From Eubacterium sp. (GTDB taxonomy: Bacteria; Bacillota; Clostridia; Lachnospirales; Lachnospiraceae): a stretch of DNA of 47,128 nt. A model generated the notes under the pieces. It did not search any database and was not told the DNA's origin. It saw nothing but the letters and a program-made list of their open reading frames with translations. The stretch spans positions 1 to 47,128 of the forward strand of contig JAILOU010000031.1 in the NCBI GenBank assembly GCA_024690665.1, in the 5' to 3' direction. Numbering within the stretch: the first letter of the stretch is position 1; each line of letters opens with the position of its first letter. Both the position numbers and the translations under genes were made by a program. This document shows, in pieces, positions 32,282 to 40,489 of this stretch.

Positions 32282-33088
32282 ATTTCCACGTTTATTCGCT
32301 TCTAAGAATTGATAGTAGGCCGTTAACTTTCTTTTCAGATAGGAATCCATGTATGAGAGTCCTTCTTTTTTTATGTCTTCCGGGATTCCAAAAAATGCCT
32401 CTGCAATTGCACCGGTCATACATGCAATCGTGTCTGAATCACCGCCGATGGAGATTGCTTTTCGCACAGCATCTTCATAACTTTCCCCTTCTAAGAAGGC
32501 ACGGATTGCCTGCGGCACAGAGCCTTGACAAGATTCATTAAACTCATACGTTGTACGAATTTCATCTAATGTTGTATCAAGATCATACTGATAGTTTTCC
32601 TCTACATAGGACTTTATTTCCTCTTTTGACTTATGCTCTCTGGCCAAAAATGTAGCCCCGGCAATCGCCTGCGCACCCTTAATACCTTCCGGGTGATTGT
32701 GCGTCACTTCTGCCGTCAGCTTTGCCATATTCTCCACCTGATGAAGATCATGATAAAGCCAGGCAACCGAGGATACGCGCATGGCGCTTCCATTGCCCCA
32801 GCTATTATATGGCATCGGCTCTTCCATTAAAATCCAGCCACGAAAAGTGCCACCGTAACCGGCATTTGGATATTTTCTTCCGTAGTGTTGCATACTTTTT
32901 ATCACAGATTCCTTCATTTCCTCTTGCGACTTTCCCCAGGCACGAATCAGACCATCCGCCACTGCAATACTCATTACGCTGTCATCAGTGGGGGTACACT
33001 CCTTGTCAAACAGGACAAAATCCGTTTTCTTAATATTGTGCCATTCATAAACAGAACCTATAATATCTCCAATAATTGCTCCTAACAC
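32276..33088 (-). CDS. ADP-ribosylglycohydrolase family protein
   Basis: About 270 residues. The family's metal and ligand motifs are present: LGAIIGDIIGSVYEWHN at the start, TPTDDSVMSIAVADGL (Asp-Asp) and the C-terminal SIGGDSDTIACMTGAIAEAF. These enzymes remove ADP-ribose from proteins (DraG/ARH type) or act on related ADP-ribosyl compounds; the target here is unknown. I chose a GTG start at 33088, which follows GGAGG by 6 bases and begins directly with LGAIIGDIIGS as most homologues do; the longer ATG frame includes the ribosome site. Confidence 0.9.
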   Translation of the reverse strand: MLGAIIGDIIGSVYEWHNIKKTDFVLFDKECTPTDDSVMSIAVADGLIRAWGKSQEEMKESVIKSMQHYGRKYPNAGYGGTFRGWILMEEPMPYNSWGNGSAMRVSSVAWLYHDLHQVENMAKLTAEVTHNHPEGIKGAQAIAGATFLAREHKSKEEIKSYVEENYQYDLDTTLDEIRTTYEFNESCQGSVPQAIRAFLEGESYEDAVRKAISIGGDSDTIACMTGAIAEAFFGIPEDIKKEGLSYMDSYLKRKLTAYYQFLEANKRGNL

Positions 33089-33207
33089 ATTACACCTCCA
33101 TACCAAATACTATGTAACATTCTATCATTTTCTGTTCTCTCCTAACAAGATGTGTTATTCTTATAGGCGAAAGATATAGATACAACACAAAAAGGAGGAC
33201 AATTGAT

Positions 33208-33588
33208 ATGGCATGTTTTATTGTACCGGCTTCTGAAGCGGTTGTGACGACTGTCATTACCAAGGTTTTAGAACGAAAAGAGCAAAACAAACCTCTTGAA
33301 GATGGGGAATTACAATTCGACAAAGAGGGCTTTTCGAAGAAGTTAAAGCCACTCAATTATCTGCTTTGGGGCGGATGCGGCCTGCTTGCCTTCGAACATT
33401 TATGGCATGGCGAACTGCTGACTGTTGCCACCAATCCTATGGAGGCGCTTCATGAGATGTCGACCGTGGGTGTCGGTATGTCCATTGCCTGCACCGGCAT
33501 ATGGGCAATTGGAACACTGATTGCTTCAAGAAAGCAGAAGAAAGAATCACAAGATGTTATATATGCGAAGGAGAAAGTTAAATCATGA
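33208..33588 (+). CDS. Hypothetical membrane protein, first of a coupled pair
   Basis: 126 residues with two hydrophobic helices (YLLWGGCGLLAFEHLWHG and VGVGMSIACTGIWAIGTLIA) and a charged N-terminal half (TKVLERKEQNKPLEDGELQF). The MACFIVPASEAVVTTVITKV opening looks conserved among clostridial membrane proteins of unknown function. A strong AAGGAGG site precedes the ATG. Its stop overlaps the next start (ATGA), so the two products are made together and may interact. No function is assigned. Confidence 0.75.
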   Translation: MACFIVPASEAVVTTVITKVLERKEQNKPLEDGELQFDKEGFSKKLKPLNYLLWGGCGLLAFEHLWHGELLTVATNPMEALHEMSTVGVGMSIACTGIWAIGTLIASRKQKKESQDVIYAKEKVKS

Positions 33589-33881
33589 CATTATTATTAA
33601 CTTTAATCTCGGCAATTGCGGTTACAATTGCTTATAGATATTCAGAGAAGGCCAAAGTTCTTCGCTTTCGCATTCTGTGCTACCTCTTTTGGGGAGCATC
33701 CATTATGTGGACGGTAGATGAGATCTTTGTGCTGATGGAAGAAAAGAGTAATTACCCGGTTGCATTTATGGAAAATGTAGGCGACGACGCACTGCTTGGC
33801 ATCTGCGTGATTGTCCTGGCATTCGCCATCTGGGGCGTTATGCTCTTTTTCAAAAAACCAATGATGCAAAAACAGGCATAA
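33585..33881 (+). CDS. Hypothetical membrane protein, second of a coupled pair
   Basis: 98 residues with three hydrophobic segments (TLLLTLISAIAVTIAY; FRILCYLFWGASIMWTVDEI; LLGICVIVLAFAIWGVMLFF). It begins at an ATGA overlap with the preceding gene. An acidic DEIFVLMEE segment lies between helices. I do not recognise a family with certainty. Followed at once by a strong terminator, so the operon contains just these two genes. Confidence 0.72.
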   Translation: MTLLLTLISAIAVTIAYRYSEKAKVLRFRILCYLFWGASIMWTVDEIFVLMEEKSNYPVAFMENVGDDALLGICVIVLAFAIWGVMLFFKKPMMQKQA

Positions 33882-33888
33882 CACAAAA

Positions 33889-33928
33889 AAGCCCTGAAAA
33901 ACTTACGCTTTTCAGGGCTTCCTTTTTA
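33889..33928. terminator. Bidirectional terminator
   Basis: AAGCCCTGAAAA pairs with TTTTCAGGGCTT around an 8-base loop, with A- and T-runs outside; it separates the membrane pair from convergent larE. Confidence 0.9.
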
Positions 33929-34729
33929 GATCTGATTCAAATTACCGGAGCGAAATCCGCCAAGGTCTACTGTTATATAGGAAAATCCGATTTCCTTAAG
34001 TCTTTTGTAAATCTTCTGACGTATGTCATCTTCCATTATCTTGCTAAGCTGATCAATTTCCACTTCAATCCGGGCTATATCCCGGTGCATTCGCACGCGA
34101 ACCTGGGAAAATCCCAGTTCCATCATAAACTCCTCTGCTTCTTCTATCATCTTCAGCTTATCGGCCGTAATCAGCTCGCCGTAGGGAATCCGGCTCGACA
34201 GGCAGGCATAAGATGGCTTATCCCAGGTTGGCAGCCCAAAATGCCTGGACAATCTTCGAATCTCATCCTTCGTAAAGGAATGCTCAAGCAGCGGACTTTT
34301 AATACCAAGCTCTGAAATTGCCTTCATACCGGGACGATAATCCCTTGTATCATCTGCATTAGAGCCTTCTACCAGTTCCCGGGCGCCCATCTGCTCAGCC
34401 ATCTCTTTCATGTGCGAAAACAGTGCCTTCTTGCACAGATAACACCGATCCTTTGGATTGTCTGCAAATCCCGGAATCGTAAGTTCATTAAGTTCTACTA
34501 CCTTATGGCGAATCCGGTGCTTCCCACAATACTCTATGGCTTCTTTTACTTCCCGCTCCGGCACGGAATAAAGCACTGCCGTAAGCGCGAGCACCCGCTC
34601 ACCAAGTGCTTCTCGTGCCGCATGCAGTAAAAATGTCGAATCCACGCCGGCAGAATATGCAACCGCAACCGACTGCATACACGCGATATCCTCTTTTAAT
34701 CGTTCGTACTTTTCCAATAATTCTTTCAT
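33926..34729 (-). CDS. larE: ATP-dependent sacrificial sulfur transferase LarE
   Basis: LarE donates sulfur from its own cysteine to the nickel-pincer (NPN) cofactor precursor. The PP-loop is VAYSAGVDSTFLLHAA, the region DRCYLCKKALFSHM is intact, and the sacrificial Cys is in DKPSYACLSSRIPYG, corresponding to the Lactobacillus enzyme. 267 residues is normal. No larB, larC or larA (lactate racemase) lies in the window, so partner genes must be elsewhere or the protein serves another thiolation. It follows the 2H phosphoesterase by 13 bases. Confidence 0.93.
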   Translation of the reverse strand: MKELLEKYERLKEDIACMQSVAVAYSAGVDSTFLLHAAREALGERVLALTAVLYSVPEREVKEAIEYCGKHRIRHKVVELNELTIPGFADNPKDRCYLCKKALFSHMKEMAEQMGARELVEGSNADDTRDYRPGMKAISELGIKSPLLEHSFTKDEIRRLSRHFGLPTWDKPSYACLSSRIPYGELITADKLKMIEEAEEFMMELGFSQVRVRMHRDIARIEVEIDQLSKIMEDDIRQKIYKRLKEIGFSYITVDLGGFRSGNLNQI

Positions 34730-34742
34730 ATTTCATCTGCCC

Positions 34743-35267
34743 CTATCGCATCGTATATCTGGCCACATCCTCATGCGGATTAACCTTCGCAAGCCCGATT
34801 TCTTTTACGCAGGCCCTCATCGGGGAAAAGTGCGTCTGCATCGCTTCAAGCGCACGCAACATCTGCTCTTTCTCCAGCGTCTTGCCAAGCGTAATATGGG
34901 GCATCCAGCTATGCGGACGATAATACTTGCTTATGGTTGTGTTCGCAATCCCCTTTACCCCGTCATAGACCTGCTGCATCAGATTCGACAGATATTCACT
35001 CAGCACAGGTGCCGCGTAAAATACATAAGGCAACAACTGCCCGATCGACATAATCTGAATCTCGCCCTGCGTTAAGGTCTGCTGCAATTTTTCAAAATAT
35101 GGCAAGATCACCTCGGCGCTCCTTGCTTCAATCGCAGAAATTGTCATGTGCGGCGGAACTTTATGTGAAATCATAAAGTCATTGCCGCTAATTTCGGCAA
35201 TCCGATCGATATAATGCTGCAGTTTTTTATTGGTTGATGAATCAAAATAAACTGAGATCAGATACAT
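34743..35267 (-). CDS. 2H phosphoesterase / 2'-5' RNA ligase-like protein
   Basis: About 174 residues with the two H-x-T motifs that define the 2H superfamily: PPHMTISA and MPHITLGKT, roughly 80 residues apart. LigT-type members open or close 2'-5' RNA bonds or hydrolyse cyclic phosphates; the physiological substrate in bacteria is usually unknown. The start at 35267 follows AAGGGAAGACAAG. The gene is transcribed with larE. Confidence 0.85.
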   Translation of the reverse strand: MYLISVYFDSSTNKKLQHYIDRIAEISGNDFMISHKVPPHMTISAIEARSAEVILPYFEKLQQTLTQGEIQIMSIGQLLPYVFYAAPVLSEYLSNLMQQVYDGVKGIANTTISKYYRPHSWMPHITLGKTLEKEQMLRALEAMQTHFSPMRACVKEIGLAKVNPHEDVARYTMR

Positions 35268-35417
35268 CTTGTCTTCCCTTTCCACGTTTCATTACCTCTA
35301 TTGTATTTCCTATTAATGACCCGGTCAATCTTCAATTAGACTTATTTCGTTTCACATGATACACTATTAAATAACAAAAAAATAAACAGAACTAAACTAT
35401 AATCAGGAGGCACAACT

Positions 35418-36260
35418 ATGTATCTTGCCAATATAGACTTCGACGCTCTCATCCGCGAGGATGTTCCATACTTCGATCTGACCAGCTTCGAACTAGGGCT
35501 CGACCACGAGAAGGCTCGCATTGCAGCCTTTACCAGAGAAGACTGCATTGTCTGTGGAACAGAAGAAGCCCGGGAGATCTTCCGCCGTCTTGGCATTGAA
35601 ACCTTAGATCTTAAATATTCCGGCACAAAAGCAAAGCCCGGAGACGAACTCATTGTCGGCACAGGAGAGGCTACACAGGTGCTGACTGCCTGGAAAGTCA
35701 TTCAGAATTTAATCGATCACACAACCGGAATTGCTACCAAGACCGGCCGGTTCGTAGATGCCGTTCATGCACACAATCCACATCTTCCGGTTCTAACCAC
35801 CAGAAAGATGTTCTCCGGAACAAAGGCGCTCGCCATCAAAGCCGTTATGGCCGGCGGCGCACTGCCGCATCGCCTCGGCTTATCTGAGACGATTCTCATC
35901 TTTGACCAGCATACCAATCTGCTCGGCGGTTTCGATGCCATGCTCGAGAAATTACCGCACCTGAAACAAAGCTGCTGTGAAAAGAAAATACTGATCGAAT
36001 CCTCAGATCCTGACAAAGCGCTTCGAGCACTCCGCGCCGGAGCTGACGGCATCCAGCTCGAAAAATTAAGTCCTGATGAAATAAAGCATATGTCGCAGCT
36101 GATTCGGGACGAATTCCCGAATGCCATCTTGCTTGCTGCCGGAGGAATCCGACCGGATAACATTGCCGAATATGCCTCTTTGGATATCAACGGCATTGTC
36201 ACCACCAGCCTATATACTGCGCAGCCGATTGATCTTGGCGTTAAGATTACGGCCTTATAA
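35418..36260 (+). CDS. modD: ModD-like nicotinate-nucleotide pyrophosphorylase family protein
   Basis: 280 residues, NadC (quinolinate phosphoribosyltransferase) fold. The ModD signature TTRKMFSGTKALAIKAVMAG followed by GALPHRLGLSETILIF is present, with the loop TTGIATKTGRFVDAV and LEKLSPDEI plus AAGGIRPDNIAEYA near the C-terminus. ModD is named for its linkage to molybdate transport, but its reaction is not established. Here the neighbours are larE and a sulfate, not molybdate, transporter. The ATG follows AGGAGGCAC. It ends in a hairpin and then a mini-element. Confidence 0.88.
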   Translation: MYLANIDFDALIREDVPYFDLTSFELGLDHEKARIAAFTREDCIVCGTEEAREIFRRLGIETLDLKYSGTKAKPGDELIVGTGEATQVLTAWKVIQNLIDHTTGIATKTGRFVDAVHAHNPHLPVLTTRKMFSGTKALAIKAVMAGGALPHRLGLSETILIFDQHTNLLGGFDAMLEKLPHLKQSCCEKKILIESSDPDKALRALRAGADGIQLEKLSPDEIKHMSQLIRDEFPNAILLAAGGIRPDNIAEYASLDINGIVTTSLYTAQPIDLGVKITAL

Positions 36261-36297
36261 AAAAAGTGTCCTGCCCCCTCGGCAAGACACTTTTTTC
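36258..36297 (+). terminator. Terminator of modD
   Basis: AAAAAGTGTC and GACACTTTTTT arms, with an inner TGCC/GGCA pairing, end in a T-run. The mini-element begins at the end of the T-run. Confidence 0.88.
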
Positions 36298-36357
36298 GTC
36301 AAGACTCCCACCTACGCTAACGCTTAGAGGTGGGGGATTTCTCCGACTGAGTTAAAA
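36298..36357. mobile_element. Palindromic mini-element with IS200/IS605-like ends (copy 2)
   Basis: Read on the plus strand it begins GTCAAGACTC and ends CCGACTGAGTTAAAAA, the same two ends as the element at 2450-2577 seen on its other strand. A hairpin CCCACCT/AGGTGGG with an inner stem (CTAA/TTAG) lies at the GTCAAGACTC side, as in the right ends of TnpB-carrying IS605 elements. As at copy 1, the neighbouring gene (cysA) ends exactly at the TTTTTAA boundary. No transposase is present. Probably an internally deleted IS200/IS605 copy. Confidence 0.65.
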
Positions 36358-37416
36358 ATTAACGACATGCTCCCCAATCAGATTGTCATTTTCCAGCAGC
36401 TCTACCTGTCCGTTTTGATAACCGTAGACCTTATAAACAATGACCTTCATCGCTTCCCCTACTGCGATGGAACGTCTCTCTAATGAACGGTGCGTCTTAA
36501 GCTGCATTCCCTTTACATCCAGTGTCACCTCCAGATAATCCCCTCTGAACTGGATGTCGCTTACCACACCATCTTCCGCATAATCCATCACATGCTGAAA
36601 CTGCAGATTATCACTCTTAAACGCTTCTACGAATTCCGGACGAATCGAACCACCCTCATATCCGTATACCTCAAATCCACTCAATTTTGTGAAATCACTC
36701 GCCGCCTGTGTATCTCCGACAAACTCTGTTACGAACTGCGTCTTCGGCTGTCTGCAGATTTCGACCGGATTGCCAATCTGTTCAACTGCACCGTGATTCG
36801 TCACAATAATCTTATCCGACACCTCAAGCGCCTCTTCCTGGTCATGTGTCACGAAGATGGATGTGATGCCAACCTTCTTAATCATCTCTTTTAACCAGGT
36901 TCTAAGTTCTTGCCTTACCTTGGCATCGATTGCCGCAAATGGCTCATCTAAAAGTAACACATCCGGCTGTGGTGCCAGCGCTCTTGCAAATGCAACTCTT
37001 TGCCTTTGTCCACCGGAGAGCTGATTTGGATAGCGCTTTTCCATCCCGGTAAGTCCGGTCAGTTCAATGAGCTCCTTCACACGTTTTTTGACCTGCGCCC
37101 TTGGAACTTTACGAAGTTCCAGACCAAATGCAATATTCTCATACACTGTCATATAGCGAAAGAGCGCATAGTTTTGAAACACAAAACCGATACCGCGCTC
37201 TGCTGCCGGGATGTCATTTACCAGTTTTCCGTCGATATAGATCTCGCCGCTATCCGGCGTCTCAAGCCCCGCAAGCATGCGAAGGATGGTCGTCTTTCCG
37301 GAGCCACTAGGCCCAAGAAGTGCCACAAGCGATCCCTTTTCAATTCCAAAGCTGACATCACGGGACGCCTGAAAGTCCCCAAAATTTTTGTTAATATTCT
37401 TAAGTTCTACAAACAT
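36352..37416 (-). CDS. cysA: Sulfate/thiosulfate ABC transporter ATPase
   Basis: 354 residues. Walker A GPSGSGKTT, Q-loop VFQNYALFRYMTV, signature LSGGQRQRVAFARAL, Walker B DVLLLDEPF and the switch His in FVTHDQEEAL are intact. The C-terminal 110 residues form a regulatory TOBE-like domain (IRPEFVEAF). It powers sulfate import with CysT and CysW. Last gene of the operon; its stop codon is at the edge of the palindromic element. Confidence 0.95.
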   Translation of the reverse strand: MFVELKNINKNFGDFQASRDVSFGIEKGSLVALLGPSGSGKTTILRMLAGLETPDSGEIYIDGKLVNDIPAAERGIGFVFQNYALFRYMTVYENIAFGLELRKVPRAQVKKRVKELIELTGLTGMEKRYPNQLSGGQRQRVAFARALAPQPDVLLLDEPFAAIDAKVRQELRTWLKEMIKKVGITSIFVTHDQEEALEVSDKIIVTNHGAVEQIGNPVEICRQPKTQFVTEFVGDTQAASDFTKLSGFEVYGYEGGSIRPEFVEAFKSDNLQFQHVMDYAEDGVVSDIQFRGDYLEVTLDVKGMQLKTHRSLERRSIAVGEAMKVIVYKVYGYQNGQVELLENDNLIGEHVVNF

Positions 37417-37419
37417 GTC

Positions 37420-38271
37420 TTAACCTCCTGCGTAGGCCTTTTTCTTAGCCCGATATTCCAGTACATTTCTAAGAATCAAGATGACCACGGCAATGATCAC
37501 CAGAATTGACGATACGGCAAATGCTCCCGTAATCGAATCCGCGGACCCTGACATATACAGCGCATCAATTTCAAGTGGCAGCGTAAAAGTCTCGCCCCTT
37601 GTCTTTGATAGGGCATTTACTGCGCCAAATTCGCCAAGCGCTCTTGCCGCACACAAGATTACACCGTACAAAAGCGCCCACTTCATATGCGGAAATGTAA
37701 TCTTTCGAAAAATTTTAAATCCCTTCGCGCCCATCAGCGCCGCTGCTTCTTCCTCGTCTTTTCCCTGCGCATTCATAACCGGAATCAGCTCTCTTGAAAC
37801 AAACGGGAATGTCACGAAGATGGTGGCAAGAAAAACACCCGGCATTGCAAATACAACCTGAATGTCCGTTCCAAGTACGTCGTTGATTTTCTCAATAATG
37901 CCATATCCCCAGCCAAGTCGTCCAAATGTCATAACAAAGGCCAGCCCTGCAATTACCGGTGATATGGAAAATGGAATATCAATCAGCGTTGCCAGTACCT
38001 GCTTGCCCCTAAAGGTAAACTTCGTCAGCGCTATCGCCGCCATCACGCCAAAAAATGTATTAACCGCTACCGCTATAATCGTAGCCACAATCGTATTACC
38101 AAGCGCCGAAGTGACGGTTTCCGTCTGAATGCTCTCAAGATAAAACCCTATCCCTTTACTTAAGGAATTCACCACCACCGCAATCAGCGGAAATACCAGC
38201 ATCACAACCACGAAGAGCACGGCAATTGCAATTAAGATATAAGCGGTCTTACTATGTTTTTCTTTAGACAT
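37420..38271 (-). CDS. cysW: Sulfate ABC transporter permease CysW
   Basis: 283 residues with six helices. The sulfate-permease loop is RELIPVMNAQGKDEEEAAAL followed by MGAKGFKIFRKITFPHMKWA, which contains the EAA coupling motif. Opening AYILIAIAVLFVVVMLVFPL is a membrane anchor. Overlaps cysT by 8 bases, consistent with coupled translation and a CysT/CysW heterodimer. Confidence 0.94.
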   Translation of the reverse strand: MSKEKHSKTAYILIAIAVLFVVVMLVFPLIAVVVNSLSKGIGFYLESIQTETVTSALGNTIVATIIAVAVNTFFGVMAAIALTKFTFRGKQVLATLIDIPFSISPVIAGLAFVMTFGRLGWGYGIIEKINDVLGTDIQVVFAMPGVFLATIFVTFPFVSRELIPVMNAQGKDEEEAAALMGAKGFKIFRKITFPHMKWALLYGVILCAARALGEFGAVNALSKTRGETFTLPLEIDALYMSGSADSITGAFAVSSILVIIAVVILILRNVLEYRAKKKAYAGG

Positions 38272-39139
38272 TGTTGACCCTCCTTGACTGTCTGATCTGC
38301 ACCATATTGATTAAAAACAGCATGGCAAAGGAAATAATCAGCATCACAAGCGCTATCGCTGTCGCAGAACTGTAATCTAAGTAATTCAGTTTTTGCATAA
38401 TGACGTAAGAAACGACCTGTGTATGATCCTTTGCACTGTTACCTGAGATATAGATGACACTTCCGTATTCTCCGATACCTCTTGCAAATGCCAGCCCAAA
38501 CCCGGTCAAAATTGCCGGGCGAAGCTCCGGAAGAATCACCTTGCGAAACGTCTCAAATCTGCTTGCACCAAGCATGTAAGACGCTTCTTCGTACTGCGGA
38601 TCTAATTTTTCAAGCACCGGCTGCACCGCTCTTACCACAAACGGGATTCCGATGAATACAAGCGCCAAAGTAAGCCCGAGATGCGTATACGATATTTCTA
38701 TTCCAAATTTTCCAAAAACTCTTCCCATAAGTCCGCTCGTCGAATACATCTTGGAAAGCGTAATACCGGCGACCGCCGTCGGCAGGGCAAATGGCAGTTC
38801 AATCAATCCGTCCAACAGTCTTTTCAGCGGAAAATTGTAACGCACCAGCACCCAGGCGATGATCGTTCCAAATACTACATTTACAATTGCTGCAAGAAAG
38901 GCGCATCCGATACTCGTTCGAAAGGCATAGAGCACATTCTCGCTTAGAATCACTTCCCAAAACTCAGCCGGCGAAAGCTTAAGTGCGTATACAAGCACGG
39001 ATGCCAGCGGAATCAATATGAGAAGCGACAGCATTGCAATAGAGATTCCCAGGGTTAGGTGAAACCCCGGGATAACTCTTACCTTCTTCGCTTTCTTTGT
39101 CTTTTTTTGTACTTCGTCGTTTCTGATTACTACGTCCAT
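38264..39139 (-). CDS. cysT: Sulfate ABC transporter permease CysT (CysU)
   Basis: 291 residues, six helices. The EAA-type coupling loop is KLDPQYEEASYMLGASRFET followed by FRKVILPELRPAILTGFGLA, with FARGIGEYGSVIYISGN typical of sulfate permeases. The N-terminal 25 residues are basic (KKTKKAKKVRVIPGF). Paired with cysW. Confidence 0.94.
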   Translation of the reverse strand: MDVVIRNDEVQKKTKKAKKVRVIPGFHLTLGISIAMLSLLILIPLASVLVYALKLSPAEFWEVILSENVLYAFRTSIGCAFLAAIVNVVFGTIIAWVLVRYNFPLKRLLDGLIELPFALPTAVAGITLSKMYSTSGLMGRVFGKFGIEISYTHLGLTLALVFIGIPFVVRAVQPVLEKLDPQYEEASYMLGASRFETFRKVILPELRPAILTGFGLAFARGIGEYGSVIYISGNSAKDHTQVVSYVIMQKLNYLDYSSATAIALVMLIISFAMLFLINMVQIRQSRRVNNV

Positions 39140-39154
39140 TATGCTCTCCTGAAA

Positions 39155-40213
39155 TTACTGCTCATAGATTTCATCAAAGATTGCTCCGTCGTTGAAGAAT
39201 GTCTCATACGCTGCATCCCATCCACCGAAGTCTTCGATGGTGCACAGCTGCATGTCCAAATCAAACTTGTCAGAATACTCACTTAAAATCTCCTCATTAG
39301 ATGGGCGGTATCCATTTTCTCCGATGATTTTTTGTGCCTCATCAGAATACAGATAAGATAAGTATTCACTTGCCACTTCCTGCGTTCCGTCATCTTCAGC
39401 ATTGGCATCTACAACGGCAACGCTTGGCTGCGCCAGAATCGAAATGCTAGGTGATACGATCTCATACTCATCCGGATACTCGGCAACCGTTGCGATTGCT
39501 TCATTTTCCCATGCGATTAAGACATCGCCCTGACCGTTTTCCACAAATGTCGTTGTCGCACCTCTTGCTCCTGAATCCATAACCGATACATTCGCATACA
39601 GCGCACTCATAAAGGATTTCACCTTAGTTTCATCATTGTCATACTGATTGCTTGCGTATTCCCATGCTGCCAGGAAGTTCCAGCATGCACCGCCCGAGCT
39701 CTTAGGGTCCGGTGTGATGACATCTACGCCATCTTTTACCAGGTCATCCCAGTCCTGAATGTTTTTTTCATTTCCCTTTCTCACAAGGAAAACAATGGTT
39801 GAGGTATATGGTGAAGAGGATTCGTCAAACTCATCTAACCATCCTGAATCAATCAGCCCCGCCTGCTCGATTAACGTAATATCATGCTCAAGTGCCAGGG
39901 TTACCACATCGGCGTCAGCGCCTTCCACAACCGATCTTGCCTGACTTCCTGAGCCGCCGTGTGACTGCACAACGTCAACATCTGTTCCTGTCTTGTCTTT
40001 ATAATAAGATTCAAAAAGCTCATTATATGCTTCATATAACTCTCTGGTTGGATCATAAGATACATTGGTTAAGGTAATCGTCTCGGAAGATGCTGTATCC
40101 GATGAACTATCCGAGCCACTCTCGGAAGAAGAACTTCCGCATGCTGCCAAACCTGCTACCATAACACCGGCAACAGCTGCTGCCATAATTTTTCTCATAC
40201 TTTTTAGTCTCAT
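39155..40213 (-). CDS. sbp: Sulfate-binding lipoprotein
   Basis: 352 residues. A lipoprotein signal with lipobox LAAC (MAAAVAGVMVAGLAACGSSS) is followed by a Ser/Asp-rich linker and the sulfate-binding domain TLTNVSYDPTRELYEAYNEL, VVQSHGGSGSQARSVVEGAD, ADVVTLALEHDI. The NVSYDPTRELY and GGSGSQARSV motifs contact sulfate in the family. First gene of the operon sbp-cysT-cysW-cysA; ribosome site AGAGGAATG. Confidence 0.95.
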   Translation of the reverse strand: MRLKSMRKIMAAAVAGVMVAGLAACGSSSSESGSDSSSDTASSETITLTNVSYDPTRELYEAYNELFESYYKDKTGTDVDVVQSHGGSGSQARSVVEGADADVVTLALEHDITLIEQAGLIDSGWLDEFDESSSPYTSTIVFLVRKGNEKNIQDWDDLVKDGVDVITPDPKSSGGACWNFLAAWEYASNQYDNDETKVKSFMSALYANVSVMDSGARGATTTFVENGQGDVLIAWENEAIATVAEYPDEYEIVSPSISILAQPSVAVVDANAEDDGTQEVASEYLSYLYSDEAQKIIGENGYRPSNEEILSEYSDKFDLDMQLCTIEDFGGWDAAYETFFNDGAIFDEIYEQ

Positions 40214-40278
40214 ATTTCATTCCTCTTTTCTAGTCATTTAGTTTGGTGGGCTGCCGGCTGTGCCCCTTTCATGTCGTC

Positions 40279-40331
40279 ATTATAGTTTTCTTGCATCTCA
40301 CAGAAAAGCAATCATTTTGAAATCGATTTCA
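40279..40331 (-). promoter_or_regulatory. Sulfate operon promoter region with perfect LacI-type palindrome
   Basis: TGAAATCGATTTCA (40318-40331) is a perfect 14 bp palindrome with the central CG typical of LacI-family operators. It lies 34 bases upstream of a TATAAT (40284-40279, minus strand), in or just above the -35 region of the sbp promoter, where no consensus -35 is seen. Confidence 0.65.
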
Positions 40332-40400
40332 TTTCATTTCAATTTGCCCTCTTTAAAACGCATTTATTCTGCTAATTCATGCCCCTGTAACCCCTTATTT

Positions 40401-40437
40401 TGAAATCGTTGTCAGTGGCATAAACACTAAGTTTATT
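40401..40437 (+). promoter_or_regulatory. Promoter of the LacI-type gene with second operator-like site
   Basis: TGAAATCGTTGTCA (40401-40414) repeats the first half of the palindrome above and covers a TTGTCA -35 box; TTTATT at 40432-40437 is 17 bases on. This suggests autoregulation by the same protein. Confidence 0.5.
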
Positions 40438-40489
40438 TGCTTTTTTATATTCTAATGTGCTATTCTTTTTTCAGAAAGGAGTTTTTCTT

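Noticed and set aside
37000..37509. 169-residue plus-strand frame
   Set aside because: Antisense to cysA and cysW, which are certain.
35418..40213. Molybdate transport operon containing modD
   Set aside because: The transporter genes carry sulfate-type motifs (NVSYDPTREL in the binding protein, CysT/CysW loops) and are convergent with modD, not in its operon.
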